Shown: positions 8,820-19,584 of the stretch, piece after piece | Position numbering within the stretch: the first letter of the stretch is position 1 | Layout: the number at the start of each line of letters is the position of its first letter | Assembly: GCF_021353265.1 (NCBI RefSeq) | Contig: NZ_JAJTWU010000001.1 | Location: forward strand, 434,001 to 498,000 | DNA: 64,000 bases | Direction of reading: 5' to 3' | Origin: Pelomonas cellulosilytica | GTDB lineage: Bacteria > Pseudomonadota > Gammaproteobacteria > Burkholderiales > Burkholderiaceae_C | Program-made: the position numbers and the translations under genes | The notes under the pieces: generated by a model | The model's input: the letters and a program-made list of their open reading frames with translations, nothing else | Told to the model about the DNA's origin: nothing | Database searches by the model: none

Positions 8820-8903
8820 CAGCCGCTGCCGACACGGATTCTTGAAACACCTTGTGACACTCGGGTGACCCGGCCGCTGGGCCCGGCCACCCTGCCAAAT
8901 CCG

Positions 8904-10631
8904 TCACGCCTGGGCGGCTTCGATGACGTACTGCACGCGTTGCTGGCCCTGCCATTCGTCGAGCTGCAGCCGGTAGGCCAGCGTCGCCCGCTCGGGCAGC
9001 ATGTCCACATGGTTGAACCAGATGCCGTCCACGAGCTTGGCGCCGTGGCGCATCCGCAGCTTCAGGTGCTTCTCGCCTACTAGCCGCTGCGAGATGAGCT
9101 CGAAGCGGTCGCAGAACACCGGCGGCTCGAAACCCTGGCCCCACACTTGGCCGTCCAGCAGCCGTGCCGTTTCGGGCGTGGCGAAGTCCGCCGGCAGCGC
9201 GCCATCGTGACGCAGCATGCGGGTCAGGTCCTGCTCGGTCAGCCATTCCTCGGCGACACGGGCGAAGGCGAGGGCAAAGCGGCTCACGTCGTCCAAAGCC
9301 AGCGTCGCGCCGGCCGCCATCGCATGGCCGCCGAACTTGGCGAGCAGGGCGGGCTCGCGTTTGGCGACCAGGTCCAGCGCGTCGCGCAGGTGGAAGCCCG
9401 GGATGGAGCGGCCCGAACCCTTGAGCTGGCCGTCCGCGCCGCGGGCGAAGACGAAGGTCGGCCGGTGCACGCGGTCCTTGATGCGCGCCGCCACGATGCC
9501 GACGACACCCTCGTGGAAGTCCGCGTCGAACAGCGCCACCGCTGGCGGCAGCGCGCCGGACAGCGCCTCCACCAGCGCGTCCAGTCGCGCCTCGGCCATC
9601 TCGCGCATGCCGGCCTCGATGTCGCGGCGCTCGCGGTTGATCGTGTCGAGCTGGGTCGCCAGCTGCAGCGCGCGCTCGGGGTCGTCGGTGGTCAGGCATT
9701 CGATGCCCAGTGTCATGTCGGCCAGGCGCCCGGCGGCATTGATGCGCGGCCCGAGCGCGAAGCCCAGATCGAAACCCTGAGCCTTGCTGGCGTCGCGCTT
9801 GGCCGCGCCGAACAGCGCCATGACGCCGGGCTGTGCACGGCCGGCGCGCATGCGGCGCAGCCCCTGGGCGACGAGGCGCCGGTTGTTGGCATCGAGCTTG
9901 ACGACGTCGGCCACCGTGCCCAGCGCGACGAGGTCCAGCAGGCCGTCGAGGCGCGGCACCTGCTGGGCGAAGGCGCCGCGCGCGCGCAGCTCGGCGCGCA
10001 GCGCCATCAGCACGTAGAACGCCACGCCGACGCCCGCCAGCGACTTGCTCGGGAAGCAGCAGTCGGGCTGGTTGGGGTTGACGATGGCGTCCGCCTCGGG
10101 AACGACGGCGACGCCATTGACGAGGGCCGGCAGGTGGTGGTCGGTCACCAGCACCTTCAGGCCCAGCGCGCGGGCGTGCGCGACGCCGGCCAGGCTGGCG
10201 ATTCCGTTGTCCACCGTGACGAGCAGCCGGGGCTGCTGCTCCAGCGCCAGGTCGACGATGGTGGGAGTGAGGCCGTAGCCGTGGATGGCACGGTCGGGCA
10301 CGACATAGCCGAGCTGGGCCGGCTCGGCGCCCAGCAGCCGCAGCCCGCGAAGCATGACGGCGCAGGCGGTGGCGCCATCGCAGTCGTAATCGGCCACGAT
10401 GACGAGGCGCTCGCCGTGCTGGATCGCATCGGCGAGCAGCGACGCTGCTTCGGCCAGGCCCTTGAGCCCGTGGGGCCCGGATGGCGGTAGCAGCTGTTGC
10501 AGGCTGTCGTCCAGTTCGCCGGCCTCGCGAACGCCGCGGGCGGCGAGCAGCCGCGCCAGCAGTGGCGCCACGCCGGCCTGCTCCAGCGCCCAGGCGGTTC
10601 GCGGCGGCACGTCTCGTTCGACCAGCTTCAC
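8904..10631 (-). CDS. recJ: Single-stranded-DNA-specific exonuclease RecJ
   Basis: A 5'-3' exonuclease on single-stranded DNA used in recombination and mismatch repair. About 575 residues, as expected. DHH-family motifs are present: VADYDCDGATA, VTDHHLP, the DHHA1 region with GRSIPGFHLRDAL, and a C-terminal OB-like domain. I chose GTG at 10631, whose four bases GTGA overlap the stop of the upstream RpfE-like gene, giving translational coupling. A longer reading frame continues upstream but is composition-driven and lies opposite to nothing recognisable. The recJ/RpfE-like neighbourhood is typical of Burkholderiales. Confidence 0.95.
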   Translation of the reverse strand: MKLVERDVPPRTAWALEQAGVAPLLARLLAARGVREAGELDDSLQQLLPPSGPHGLKGLAEAASLLADAIQHGERLVIVADYDCDGATACAVMLRGLRLLGAEPAQLGYVVPDRAIHGYGLTPTIVDLALEQQPRLLVTVDNGIASLAGVAHARALGLKVLVTDHHLPALVNGVAVVPEADAIVNPNQPDCCFPSKSLAGVGVAFYVLMALRAELRARGAFAQQVPRLDGLLDLVALGTVADVVKLDANNRRLVAQGLRRMRAGRAQPGVMALFGAAKRDASKAQGFDLGFALGPRINAAGRLADMTLGIECLTTDDPERALQLATQLDTINRERRDIEAGMREMAEARLDALVEALSGALPPAVALFDADFHEGVVGIVAARIKDRVHRPTFVFARGADGQLKGSGRSIPGFHLRDALDLVAKREPALLAKFGGHAMAAGATLALDDVSRFALAFARVAEEWLTEQDLTRMLRHDGALPADFATPETARLLDGQVWGQGFEPPVFCDRFELISQRLVGEKHLKLRMRHGAKLVDGIWFNHVDMLPERATLAYRLQLDEWQGQQRVQYVIEAAQA

Positions 10632-11503
10632 AGCGCCTCCAGCGTCGCGGCCACGTCGGGCGCCTTGAATGCGCGCCTGAGCTTGTCCATCAGCGACAGC
10701 GGTTGCCGCGTGAACCGCCGCGCAAAGCGTTCGCCGCACAGCGTCAGGCTGTCGAGCGGCTGCGCCAGAGGGCCGGCGTCCAGCCGCTGCCAACCTTCCG
10801 CCCAGCCGGCGAGGTCGCCGTTCAGCAGCGGAGCGGTGAGGCGGTCGTCCACGGTGACATCCGCCCGGCGGCCGTTGCTGCGGCCGATGTCGCCGATCCA
10901 CACCGAATTGATCACCGGATCGCCGCGCGCCTCGCGTTCGTCGTTAAGCGCCTGGTCATGCAACAGCATCTGGGCTTCGTTTTGCCAGCGGCGCAGCACG
11001 CGGCTGTCCGGCAGCCAGGGCTCGATCGGCCGGCCGGCGGCGCGCTCGATGCTGGCGGCCTGCAGGCCATCCAGTGCGCTGGCATGGCCCAGCGCCCAGC
11101 GTGTGGCATTCAGCAGCCGCCAGTGCCAGCCCTCGGCCTCGGGCCACAGCTCCTGCAGCAGCGCGGCGAAGCGCGCGGCGTCCGATTCGGAGAGGTTCAG
11201 CGCCTGCGGCGGCAGCACGTCCACGCCATCGGTGCCGACGGACAAGTGCACCGGCGTCAGCAGCGCCCAGCCGAGCTCGGGGCCGGCGTCCACGGCCCAG
11301 GCGGCGGCGCTGGGCTCGGCCTGGCCGCGCAGCGCGGCCAGTGCGGTGTGGTGGGACGGATGGGGCGAGAACTCGTCGCCGCCCCAACTCTGCTCGGGGC
11401 TGAGCCGGCCCAGCTGGGCCGCGAGGTTGGGCAGGGCCAGGCCGGCGAAGGCATGCCGGGCGGCCTCGTCGAGCGCGGCGGCATGGGGAATCATCAGATG
11501 CAT
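10628..11503 (-). CDS. Conserved RpfE-like protein coupled to recJ
   Basis: A 291-residue cytoplasmic protein of the family often annotated as RpfE-like or as a phosphoglycerate-mutase-like regulatory protein. Its biochemical role is not established. Visible conserved stretches include LARLSPEQ-like SPEQSWGGDE, HLSVGTDGVDVLPP, GWHWRLLNATRWALG, and NSVWIGDIGR. I see no signal peptide or membrane segment. The stop overlaps the recJ GTG start by four bases. Its start is 78 bases from ppk1 on the other strand. The consistent pairing with recJ suggests a nucleic-acid or DNA-repair link, but this is inference only. A second Met at residue 4 is an alternative start. Confidence 0.72.
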   Translation of the reverse strand: MHLMIPHAAALDEAARHAFAGLALPNLAAQLGRLSPEQSWGGDEFSPHPSHHTALAALRGQAEPSAAAWAVDAGPELGWALLTPVHLSVGTDGVDVLPPQALNLSESDAARFAALLQELWPEAEGWHWRLLNATRWALGHASALDGLQAASIERAAGRPIEPWLPDSRVLRRWQNEAQMLLHDQALNDEREARGDPVINSVWIGDIGRSNGRRADVTVDDRLTAPLLNGDLAGWAEGWQRLDAGPLAQPLDSLTLCGERFARRFTRQPLSLMDKLRRAFKAPDVAATLEAL

Positions 11504-11551
11504 GGGCGGGATTATCCGAAGCCCGGGCGGTGGCTCGTCGTCTCAATACGG

Positions 11552-11580
11552 TTGTCATAAAGCGTTCATACACTTTTCAT
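11552..11580 (+). promoter_or_regulatory. Pho-box-like array before ppk1
   Basis: Three 7-base half-sites occur in one orientation at exact 11-bp spacing: TTGTCAT (11552-11558), CGTTCAT (11563-11569), TTTTCAT (11574-11580). The PhoB consensus is CTGTCAT repeated with 4-bp spacers. The last unit ends two bases before the ppk1 ATG, which leaves no room for a normal promoter and leader, so the role is uncertain. Confidence 0.45.
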
Positions 11581-11581
11581 C

Positions 11582-13645
<2,064 letters not shown>

Positions 13646-13654
13646 GGTGCGGCC

Positions 13655-14116
13655 ATGGACCTGATCCTGTGGCGCCATGCTGAAGCCGAAGTCGCCGTGC
13701 CGGGGCAGGACGATCTGCTGCGCGCGTTGACGCCCAAAGGCGAGCGGCAGGCGCGGCGCATGGCCGCGTGGCTGAACCAGCGCCTGCCGGCCACGACACG
13801 CGTGCTCGTCAGCCCCGCATTGCGCTGCCGGCAGACGGCCGAGGCGCTGGGCCGGGAATCACGCATCGTGCCTACGCTTGCGCCGGATGCGCCCGTCGCC
13901 GACCTCATCGAGGCCGCGCGCTGGCCGCGTTCCAGCGAGCCGGTGCTGATCTGCGGCCACCAGCCCACGTTGGGCCAGCTGGCCGCGCATCTGCTGGCCG
14001 GCGTGGCCCAGGACTGGGCGGTGAAAAAGGGCGCGGTCTGGTGGCTGCGCTGGCGCCAGCGCGACGGCGAGCCCGAGGTCACGCTGCACGCGGTGCAGGG
14101 GCCGGACGCGCTGTGA
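13655..14116 (+). CDS. sixA: Phosphohistidine phosphatase SixA
   Basis: A 153-residue histidine phosphatase of the SixA branch. In E. coli SixA dephosphorylates phosphohistidines in phosphotransfer proteins (shown for ArcB and the nitrogen PTS). The catalytic LILWRHAEAE motif opens the protein; VSPALRCRQTAE supplies the second arginine region and ICGHQPTLGQL the second catalytic histidine. The start ATG is nine bases after ppk1 in the same orientation, so the two genes are probably cotranscribed. Its regular placement beside ppk1 and ppx in betaproteobacteria hints at a link with polyphosphate or phosphate signalling, unproven here. Confidence 0.92.
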   Translation: MDLILWRHAEAEVAVPGQDDLLRALTPKGERQARRMAAWLNQRLPATTRVLVSPALRCRQTAEALGRESRIVPTLAPDAPVADLIEAARWPRSSEPVLICGHQPTLGQLAAHLLAGVAQDWAVKKGAVWWLRWRQRDGEPEVTLHAVQGPDAL

Positions 14117-14140
14117 AGCGCGTTGGAGGCTGAGCGTCGT

Positions 14141-15634
14141 TCAGGCGACGACCAGCTCCAGCAGCCCGTTGCGCTGCCAGGCTTCCGCCTCTTCTTTCAG
14201 CAGGAAGCGCGTGCGCGCCTGGCTGGTGGACCAGGCTTTGGGGCAGTTCAGCGTCAGCCGGCGGCCCTGGCGGGTCAGCTTGGGGACGCCGGCCATCAGC
14301 GGCGCGCGCGCGTGGCACAGGATGACGGCCAGCCGCAGTGCGACGAGCTGATCCAGCAGGCTGGCGTCGGCCAGCTGCGCATCCATCTTGCGCAGCCCGC
14401 CGCGCTGGCCCAGTGCCAGCGACGCCAGGCGCTGCAGCTGGTTCGTCGAGAACCCCGGCGCGTCCACGTGACCGATCAGGTAGGCGCTGTGGCGGTGGTG
14501 ATCGTGGTGAGACACCAGCATGCCGATCTCGTGCAGAGCCGCGGCCCAGCGCAGCTCGCGCAGCAGCTCGGGTGCCGGCTTGCCGACGAGCTGGCGGTAG
14601 AGCTTCTCGGCGTGCGTTGCGACGCGTCCGGCCTGGGCGGTGTCGACGCCGAAGCGCTGCTGCAACCCGGTGACCGAGGTGGCGCGCGGGTCGCGGCTGC
14701 CGCTGGGCTGCAGCCGCTCGGCCAGGTCGAAGATGACGCCCTGGCGCAGCGCGCCCTTGGTGGGCAGCAGCTCGTCGATGCCGAACTGCGTCAGCAACGT
14801 GTAGAGGATGCACAGCCCGCCGGCGACGACGGGGCGGCGGTCGTCCTTCAGGCCGGGCATCTGCAGCTTGTCCTGCGAGCCGGCAGCCAGGCACTGCTCG
14901 ATGCACCAGCGCAGCGCCGCGGGCGTCACGCGGCCGTCCGTCTGCCCGGTGGCCGCGAGGATCTGCGACACGGCGCCCACGGTGCCCGACGAGCCCAGCG
15001 CCTCCTGCCACAGCTCGGGGCGGAACTGCGTCAGCGCCTCTTCCAGCTCGGCACCGGCAGCCACCTGCGCGGCGCGGAAGGCCTCGGCCGTGTAGACGCC
15101 GTCGCCGAAGAAGCGCATCGACAGCCCCACGCTGCCGACGCCGAAGGATTCGGCCAGCACCGGCTTGCGGCCGCGGCCCAGGATCATTTCGGTGGAGCGG
15201 CCGCCGATGTCGATGACCAGACGCGGCTTGTCCGACGGCTGCAGCCGCGCGACGCCGGCGAAGATCAGCCGGGCCTCCTCGCGGCCTGAGATGACCTCGA
15301 CCGGATGGCCCAGCACCGCCTGCGCGCGGGCTAGGAAGGCGTTGCGGTTGCGGGCCTCGCGCAGCGTTTGCGTGGCCACTGCGCGGATGCGCTCCGGCGG
15401 AATGCCCACGAGCTGCTCGCCGAACCCCTTCAGGCAGTCCAGGCCGCGCTGCATGGCCGCTTCAGTCAGCATGCCGTGGGCGTCGAGCCCGCCGCCCAGG
15501 CGCACGCTCTCCTTGATGTAGGTGATGCGCTGGTAGCGGTCGCCGGACAGGCGGGCGATTTCCAGCCGGAAGCTGTTGGAGCCAATGTCAATGGAGGCCC
15601 AGGGATGGTGGCTGGCGTTGTGGCGCGTCGTCAT
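14141..15634 (-). CDS. ppx: Exopolyphosphatase (Ppx/GppA family)
   Basis: Degrades polyphosphate from chain ends; family members can also hydrolyse pppGpp. About 497 residues. The N-terminal ASKHA-type phosphatase core shows ASIDIGSNSFRLEI, VISGREEARLIF and LVIDIGGRSTEMILG; the C-terminal half resembles the HD-type domain of long Ppx proteins, with a histidine cluster SHHDHHRHSAYLI. I chose ATG at 15634; an in-frame ATG at 15676 is possible. It runs convergent to ppk1-sixA, with 24 bases between the sixA and ppx stops. Its start faces the dienelactone hydrolase gene, so the promoters overlap in about 53 bases. Confidence 0.94.
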   Translation of the reverse strand: MTTRHNASHHPWASIDIGSNSFRLEIARLSGDRYQRITYIKESVRLGGGLDAHGMLTEAAMQRGLDCLKGFGEQLVGIPPERIRAVATQTLREARNRNAFLARAQAVLGHPVEVISGREEARLIFAGVARLQPSDKPRLVIDIGGRSTEMILGRGRKPVLAESFGVGSVGLSMRFFGDGVYTAEAFRAAQVAAGAELEEALTQFRPELWQEALGSSGTVGAVSQILAATGQTDGRVTPAALRWCIEQCLAAGSQDKLQMPGLKDDRRPVVAGGLCILYTLLTQFGIDELLPTKGALRQGVIFDLAERLQPSGSRDPRATSVTGLQQRFGVDTAQAGRVATHAEKLYRQLVGKPAPELLRELRWAAALHEIGMLVSHHDHHRHSAYLIGHVDAPGFSTNQLQRLASLALGQRGGLRKMDAQLADASLLDQLVALRLAVILCHARAPLMAGVPKLTRQGRRLTLNCPKAWSTSQARTRFLLKEEAEAWQRNGLLELVVA

Positions 15635-15687
15635 GGCGCGTGATTGTCCGGGCAAAATTTGTGGCATTGCCGTCAACCCGAGCCCCC

Positions 15688-16551
15688 ATGCTGAAAGAAG
15701 AGATCGACAGCCTCGCCGCCGGGCGTGAATTCAGCCGCCGCGACTTCGTGCAGACGACCGTGGGCAGCGGCTTCGCGGCCGCCCTTCTGCCGGTGGCGGC
15801 GCAGACGGTCACGACCGACGGCGCCGGCCTGGAGGCAGGCAGCGTCAGCATCGCGGTGGGCGATTTGCAGATGCCCGCCTACTGTGCCCAGCCGGCGGGT
15901 AAGACGAAGCTGCCGGTCGTCGTCGTGGCCAGCGAGATCTTCGGCGTGCACGAGCACATCGCCGACGTCTGCCGCCGCCTCGCCAGGCAGGGCTATCTCG
16001 CCATCGCGCCCGAGCTGTTCGTGCGCCAGGGCAACGCGGGCGCCTACACGGACATCCCCAGGCTCATTGCCGAGGTGGTCGGCAAGGCGTCGGACACGCA
16101 GGTCAACGGCGACCTCGACGCCACCGTCGCCTGGGCCGCGGCCCATGGCGGCGATGTGACGAAGCTGGGCATCACCGGCTTCTGCTGGGGCGGGCGCACG
16201 ACCTGGTCCTACGTGGCCCACAACCCGGCCGTCAAGGCCGGCGTGGCCTGGTACGGGCCGGTCGCGCGCCCCTACTTCGCCGGCGACAAGACCGTCATCG
16301 ACCTGGCCGCCAGCATCCAGGCGCCGGTGCTGGGGCTGTATGGCGCGGCCGACACGGGCATCCCGGTGGAGACATTGACGCAATTGGAGGCCGCGCTGAA
16401 GGCCGCCGGCAACACCCGGTGCGAGATCGTCGTCTATCCCGACACGCCGCACGCCTTCCATGCGGACTACCGGCCCAGCTACCGCAAGGAGGCCGCCGAG
16501 GACGGCTGGGCCCGATGCCTGGCCTGGTTCCGGAAGAACGGGGTAGCTTGA
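15688..16551 (+). CDS. Dienelactone hydrolase family protein with Tat-type signal
   Basis: An alpha/beta hydrolase of about 287 residues. The nucleophile motif GFCWGG carries the catalytic cysteine, an acidic residue lies in YGAADTGIP, and the histidine in TPHAFHADY, the Cys-Asp-His triad of dienelactone hydrolases. An N-terminal SRRDFVQTTVGSGFAAALL segment looks like a twin-arginine export signal, preceded by a short MLKEEIDSLAAGREF lead-in. Export would be unusual for an enzyme of chloroaromatic degradation, so a different ester or lactone substrate is likely. I chose ATG at 15688 over an upstream one at 15640. No catabolic genes adjoin it. Confidence 0.85.
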   Translation: MLKEEIDSLAAGREFSRRDFVQTTVGSGFAAALLPVAAQTVTTDGAGLEAGSVSIAVGDLQMPAYCAQPAGKTKLPVVVVASEIFGVHEHIADVCRRLARQGYLAIAPELFVRQGNAGAYTDIPRLIAEVVGKASDTQVNGDLDATVAWAAAHGGDVTKLGITGFCWGGRTTWSYVAHNPAVKAGVAWYGPVARPYFAGDKTVIDLAASIQAPVLGLYGAADTGIPVETLTQLEAALKAAGNTRCEIVVYPDTPHAFHADYRPSYRKEAAEDGWARCLAWFRKNGVA

Positions 16552-16575
16552 CAGCTCTGCTACGCTGATTGCGTC

Positions 16576-16606
16576 GGGCCGCCGTACCTCGTCGTACAGG
16601 CGGCCC
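16576..16606. terminator. Strong hairpin between hydrolase and ZIP transporter genes
   Basis: GGGCCGCC (16576-16583) pairs with GGCGGCCC (16599-16606), and inside it GTAC pairs with GTAC with a single bulged A and a six-base loop. It ends 18 bases before the ZIP start codon. A short ATTGCTTT follows, not a clean T-run. It may terminate the hydrolase transcript or act in the leader of the transporter. Confidence 0.45.
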
Positions 16607-16624
16607 ATTGCTTTGGCTGATCCC

Positions 16625-17407
16625 ATGACCCTTCTCTACATCGTGCTCGCCACCTTCGCGGGCGGGCTGCTGTCGGTGCTCGTCGCCGCGAGCCTGACCG
16701 TCGGCGTGCTGACGCGGCTCGTGAAGAGCCTCGTCAGCCTGTCGGCCGGCATCCTGCTGGGTACCTCGCTGCTGAACGTGCTGCCCGAGGCCTTCGAAAG
16801 CCACACGGCGCAGCCGCAGGCGCTGTTCGCCGTGCTGCTAGGGGGGCTGCTGTTCTTCTGGCTGCTGGAGAAGGTGGAGCTGTACCGCCACACTCACCAT
16901 CACGAGGACGACGGCCACCACCATCACCACCACTTCGACGCCGAGCAGGCCGGCCGCGGCGGGCTCACGGTGCTGGTGGGCGACAGCATCCACAACTTCT
17001 GCGACGGCGCGATCATCGCGGCGGCCTTCCTTGCCGACGCCCGGCTCGGCTTCGCGACGGCGCTGGCCATCGTCATGCACGAGATCCCGCAGGAGGTGGG
17101 CGACTACATCGTGCTGCTCAACGCCGGGCTGAGCCGCAGCAAGGCGTTGCTGTTCAACGCGATCTCCGGCATGTCGTCGGTGGTGGGCGGTGTGCTGGGC
17201 TACTTCCTGATCGGCAGCTTCGACGGCGCGCTGCCCTACCTGCTGGTGGCGGCGGCGAGCAGCTTTATCTACATCTCCGTGGCCGATCTGCTGCCGCAGC
17301 TGCAGCAGCGCCTGGCCTGGCGCGACACCCTGGCGCAGGTGGCCTGGCTGGGCGTGGGCCTCGGCGTGGCATTCGCGGTGTCGCAGCTGCTGCATGGCAC
17401 TCATTGA
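16625..17407 (+). CDS. ZIP family divalent metal transporter
   Basis: An inner-membrane carrier of about 260 residues that imports zinc or related divalent ions in this family. Around eight membrane helices are visible. A cytoplasmic-loop histidine cluster (THHHEDDGHHHHHHFD) lies near residues 90-105. The paired transport-site motifs are intact: SIHNFCDGAIIAAAF in TM4 and MHEIPQEVGDYIVLL in TM5. I chose ATG at 16625 rather than an upstream TTG. Its last 14 bases overlap the start of the AraC-type gene, which points to cotranslation of transporter and regulator. A strong hairpin lies just upstream. Zinc is the best guess for the ion. Confidence 0.92.
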   Translation: MTLLYIVLATFAGGLLSVLVAASLTVGVLTRLVKSLVSLSAGILLGTSLLNVLPEAFESHTAQPQALFAVLLGGLLFFWLLEKVELYRHTHHHEDDGHHHHHHFDAEQAGRGGLTVLVGDSIHNFCDGAIIAAAFLADARLGFATALAIVMHEIPQEVGDYIVLLNAGLSRSKALLFNAISGMSSVVGGVLGYFLIGSFDGALPYLLVAAASSFIYISVADLLPQLQQRLAWRDTLAQVAWLGVGLGVAFAVSQLLHGTH

Positions 17408-18443
17408 CGCGGGGCTGCGCGGCGCGCTGATCGCGCTGCTGGCCCTGGTCATCGCTGCGCTGGTGCCGCACTGGCGTCACGCCCGGCACGCTCACCTCGT
17501 GCGCATCAGCATCTCGCTGGCGGCGTCGCTGATCGTGCAGACGCTGTCGGCCTCGCCGTGGGCAGAGCACCAGCTCAGCTGCCCGGTGCAGGCGCCGGGC
17601 ATCGGCCTGTCGCTGGGGTCGGCCGTGCTGTTCTGGCTGTTCGCGAGAGCGGTGTTCGAGGACGGCTTCCGGCTGCGCGCCTGGCATGTCGGGCTGTGGG
17701 CGGCCGTCGCAGCCTACGGTGGCACGCTGTGCCTGTGGGGCGGGTGGTGGCCGGGCTGGGTGCTGATGCGTGCCGTTCCCATCGTCTTCGCACTGCTGGG
17801 GCTGGCCTGCGTCGTGGGGCCGTGGCGGGTGGACCTCGTTGAGCCGCGGCGCCGGCTGCGGGGCCTGGTCGTGGGTGGCGGTGCGGCCTACGCGCTCGTG
17901 TTGGTGGTGATGCGCGTGCGCTCCGCCGACGGCAGCCTCAGCAGCGACGCTGCGCTCGGCGACGTGGCCATGCTGCTGGTGCTGACGGCCCTCGTCGCCG
18001 GTCGGCTGTTGGCGCCGCGCGCCGACGGTCTGTGGGGCGAGGCGGAGGCGCTGCCGCCTGCGCCACCCGCGCCACCGGCCGCCGACGCGCAGGACCAGCT
18101 CGTCGCCACCGCGCTCGCGAGGCTGATGGGTGAGGGGCGCGGCTACGCACAGGAGGGCCTGAGCCTGGCCGGCCTGGCCGAGCAGCTGGGCACGGCTGAG
18201 TACCGGCTCCGCCGCGTGATCAACCAGCACTTGGGTCACCGCAACTTCACTGCCTACGTGAACGGACAGCGGCTGGCCGAGGCCAAGCGCCGGCTGGCGG
18301 ACCCGGCCGAGCGCGGCCTGCCCGTGCTGAGCATCGCGCTGGACGTCGGCTTCGGCTCCATCGGGCCGTTCAACCGCGCCTTCAAGGCGGACACGGGGCT
18401 GACACCCACGGAGTTCCGCCAGAAATCGTTGGCCGATTCCTGA
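17394..18443 (+). CDS. AraC family regulator with membrane-spanning N-terminus
   Basis: A 349-residue protein. The first about 230 residues are hydrophobic with several predicted membrane helices; the last about 110 form an AraC/XylS DNA-binding domain (LSLAGLAEQLGTAEYRLRRV as the first helix-turn-helix, then LSIALDVGFGSIGPFNRAFK). Such membrane-tethered AraC proteins are thought to sense envelope signals, but the ligand is unknown. It overlaps the ZIP transporter end by 14 bases, and an exported hydrolase gene follows after 118 bases. That gap holds a perfect 10-bp inverted repeat (18474-18502) that could be its operator. Confidence 0.85.
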   Translation: MALIDAGLRGALIALLALVIAALVPHWRHARHAHLVRISISLAASLIVQTLSASPWAEHQLSCPVQAPGIGLSLGSAVLFWLFARAVFEDGFRLRAWHVGLWAAVAAYGGTLCLWGGWWPGWVLMRAVPIVFALLGLACVVGPWRVDLVEPRRRLRGLVVGGGAAYALVLVVMRVRSADGSLSSDAALGDVAMLLVLTALVAGRLLAPRADGLWGEAEALPPAPPAPPAADAQDQLVATALARLMGEGRGYAQEGLSLAGLAEQLGTAEYRLRRVINQHLGHRNFTAYVNGQRLAEAKRRLADPAERGLPVLSIALDVGFGSIGPFNRAFKADTGLTPTEFRQKSLADS

Positions 18444-18473
18444 AAACGGCTTTGCCGTTCCACGAAAACCCGC

Positions 18474-18502
18474 GCCGAAACCTGCAAACGCGAGGTTTCG
18501 GC
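18474..18502. promoter_or_regulatory. Perfect 10-bp inverted repeat upstream of secreted hydrolase
   Basis: GCCGAAACCT (18474-18483) and AGGTTTCGGC (18493-18502) are exact inverted repeats around a nine-base loop, 59 bases before the hydrolase start. A smaller hairpin ACGGC-ttt-GCCGT lies just after the AraC stop. It could be an operator or a transcript hairpin; the missing T-run argues against an intrinsic terminator. Confidence 0.4.
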
Positions 18503-18561
18503 CAGACGCGGCCTGCCCGGCGCCCGACGCTGGCGGCTTCTCAACCCCGAGGAGCCTTCCG

Positions 18562-19584
18562 ATGTTGTTCAGGACCCTGCTGGCCGCCCTGGCCTTGGCC
18601 GCCGCCGCCCACGCCGCCCCCGTCGGCACCCTGACGCTGCCGGCCGACGAAGACGGCGGCGCCGTCACACTGTTCTATCCCACCGCCGCCGCCGGCCAGC
18701 CCGAGACGCGTGGCGACCTGGCCTGGCAGATCGCGCCGGGCGCCGCACCGCTGCCGGGCAATGGCCGGCTCGTCGCCATCTCCCACGGCTCGGGCGGCGG
18801 GCCATGGGTGCACTCGACGCTGGCGCAGGCGCTTGTGGACGCCGGCTTCACGGTCGCCGTGCCGCTGCACCGGGGCGACAACTGGACTGATCCCGGCCGT
18901 CCTGGCCCCGAGAGCTGGAAGCAGCGCCCCGCCGAGATCAGCCATGCCATCGACCGCGTGGCGGCCGACCCGCGCTTTGCCGGGCTGAAGCTGGACCGTG
19001 TCGGCGGCTTCGGCATGTCCGCCGGCGGGCACACGATGCTGACGCTGGCGGGCGGGGCATGGTCTCCGGAGCGCTTCCGCCAGCATTGCGAACAGCACTT
19101 GGCCGATGACTTCAACGCCTGCGTCGGTCTGGCGACAGGGCTGACCGGCGGCGGGCTGGACGGAGTCAAGCTGTGGCTGGCGCGGCGTGTGCTGGGCTGG
19201 AAGTTCGGCGGTGACGCTGCGCCGCAGACGCACACCGACCCCCGCCTGGCCGCCATCGTCGCCGCCGTGCCGGCGGCGGCCGACTTCGACCTCGCGACGT
19301 TGGCCCACCCGCGTGTGCCGCTGGGCCTAATCACGGCCGATGGCGACCTGTGGCTGCATCCGCGCTTCCACAGCGCACCGCTGCTGGCCGTGTGCGCTTC
19401 CTGCGAGTCGCTGGCAGAGGTGCATGGCGGCCATGGCGCGCTGCTGGCGCCACCGCCGGCGGCGGACGCGCTCGGGCGCCTGGAGTGCTCGCTGCTGTGC
19501 GACCCGCCAGATTTCGACCGGCCGGCCGCGACAGCGCGCTGGGTCGCGGCGACGGTGGACTTCTTTCGCCGCCGACTGCTGTGA
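18562..19584 (+). CDS. Secreted alpha/beta hydrolase (predicted dienelactone hydrolase type)
   Basis: A 340-residue exported hydrolase. A signal peptide covers the first 19 or so residues (LLAALALAAAAHA). The nucleophile elbow is GMSAGGH, preceded by an oxyanion-type SHGSGGGP loop, and a late EVHGGHGALL may supply the histidine. Several cysteines near the end (CASCESL, CSLLCDPP) suggest disulfides in the periplasm. The family contains lipase/esterase-like enzymes; the substrate cannot be read from sequence. It follows the AraC-type gene and may be under its control. Its TGA is immediately adjacent to the complement stop of the opposing lipoprotein gene, so the two stops share the palindrome TGATCA. 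Confidence 0.82.
   Translation: MLFRTLLAALALAAAAHAAPVGTLTLPADEDGGAVTLFYPTAAAGQPETRGDLAWQIAPGAAPLPGNGRLVAISHGSGGGPWVHSTLAQALVDAGFTVAVPLHRGDNWTDPGRPGPESWKQRPAEISHAIDRVAADPRFAGLKLDRVGGFGMSAGGHTMLTLAGGAWSPERFRQHCEQHLADDFNACVGLATGLTGGGLDGVKLWLARRVLGWKFGGDAAPQTHTDPRLAAIVAAVPAAADFDLATLAHPRVPLGLITADGDLWLHPRFHSAPLLAVCASCESLAEVHGGHGALLAPPPAADALGRLECSLLCDPPDFDRPAATARWVAATVDFFRRRLL

Noticed and set aside
10632-10901. N-terminal extension of recJ
   Set aside because: Lies inside the RpfE-like gene in another frame; GTG at 10631 gives a normal RecJ with GTGA coupling.
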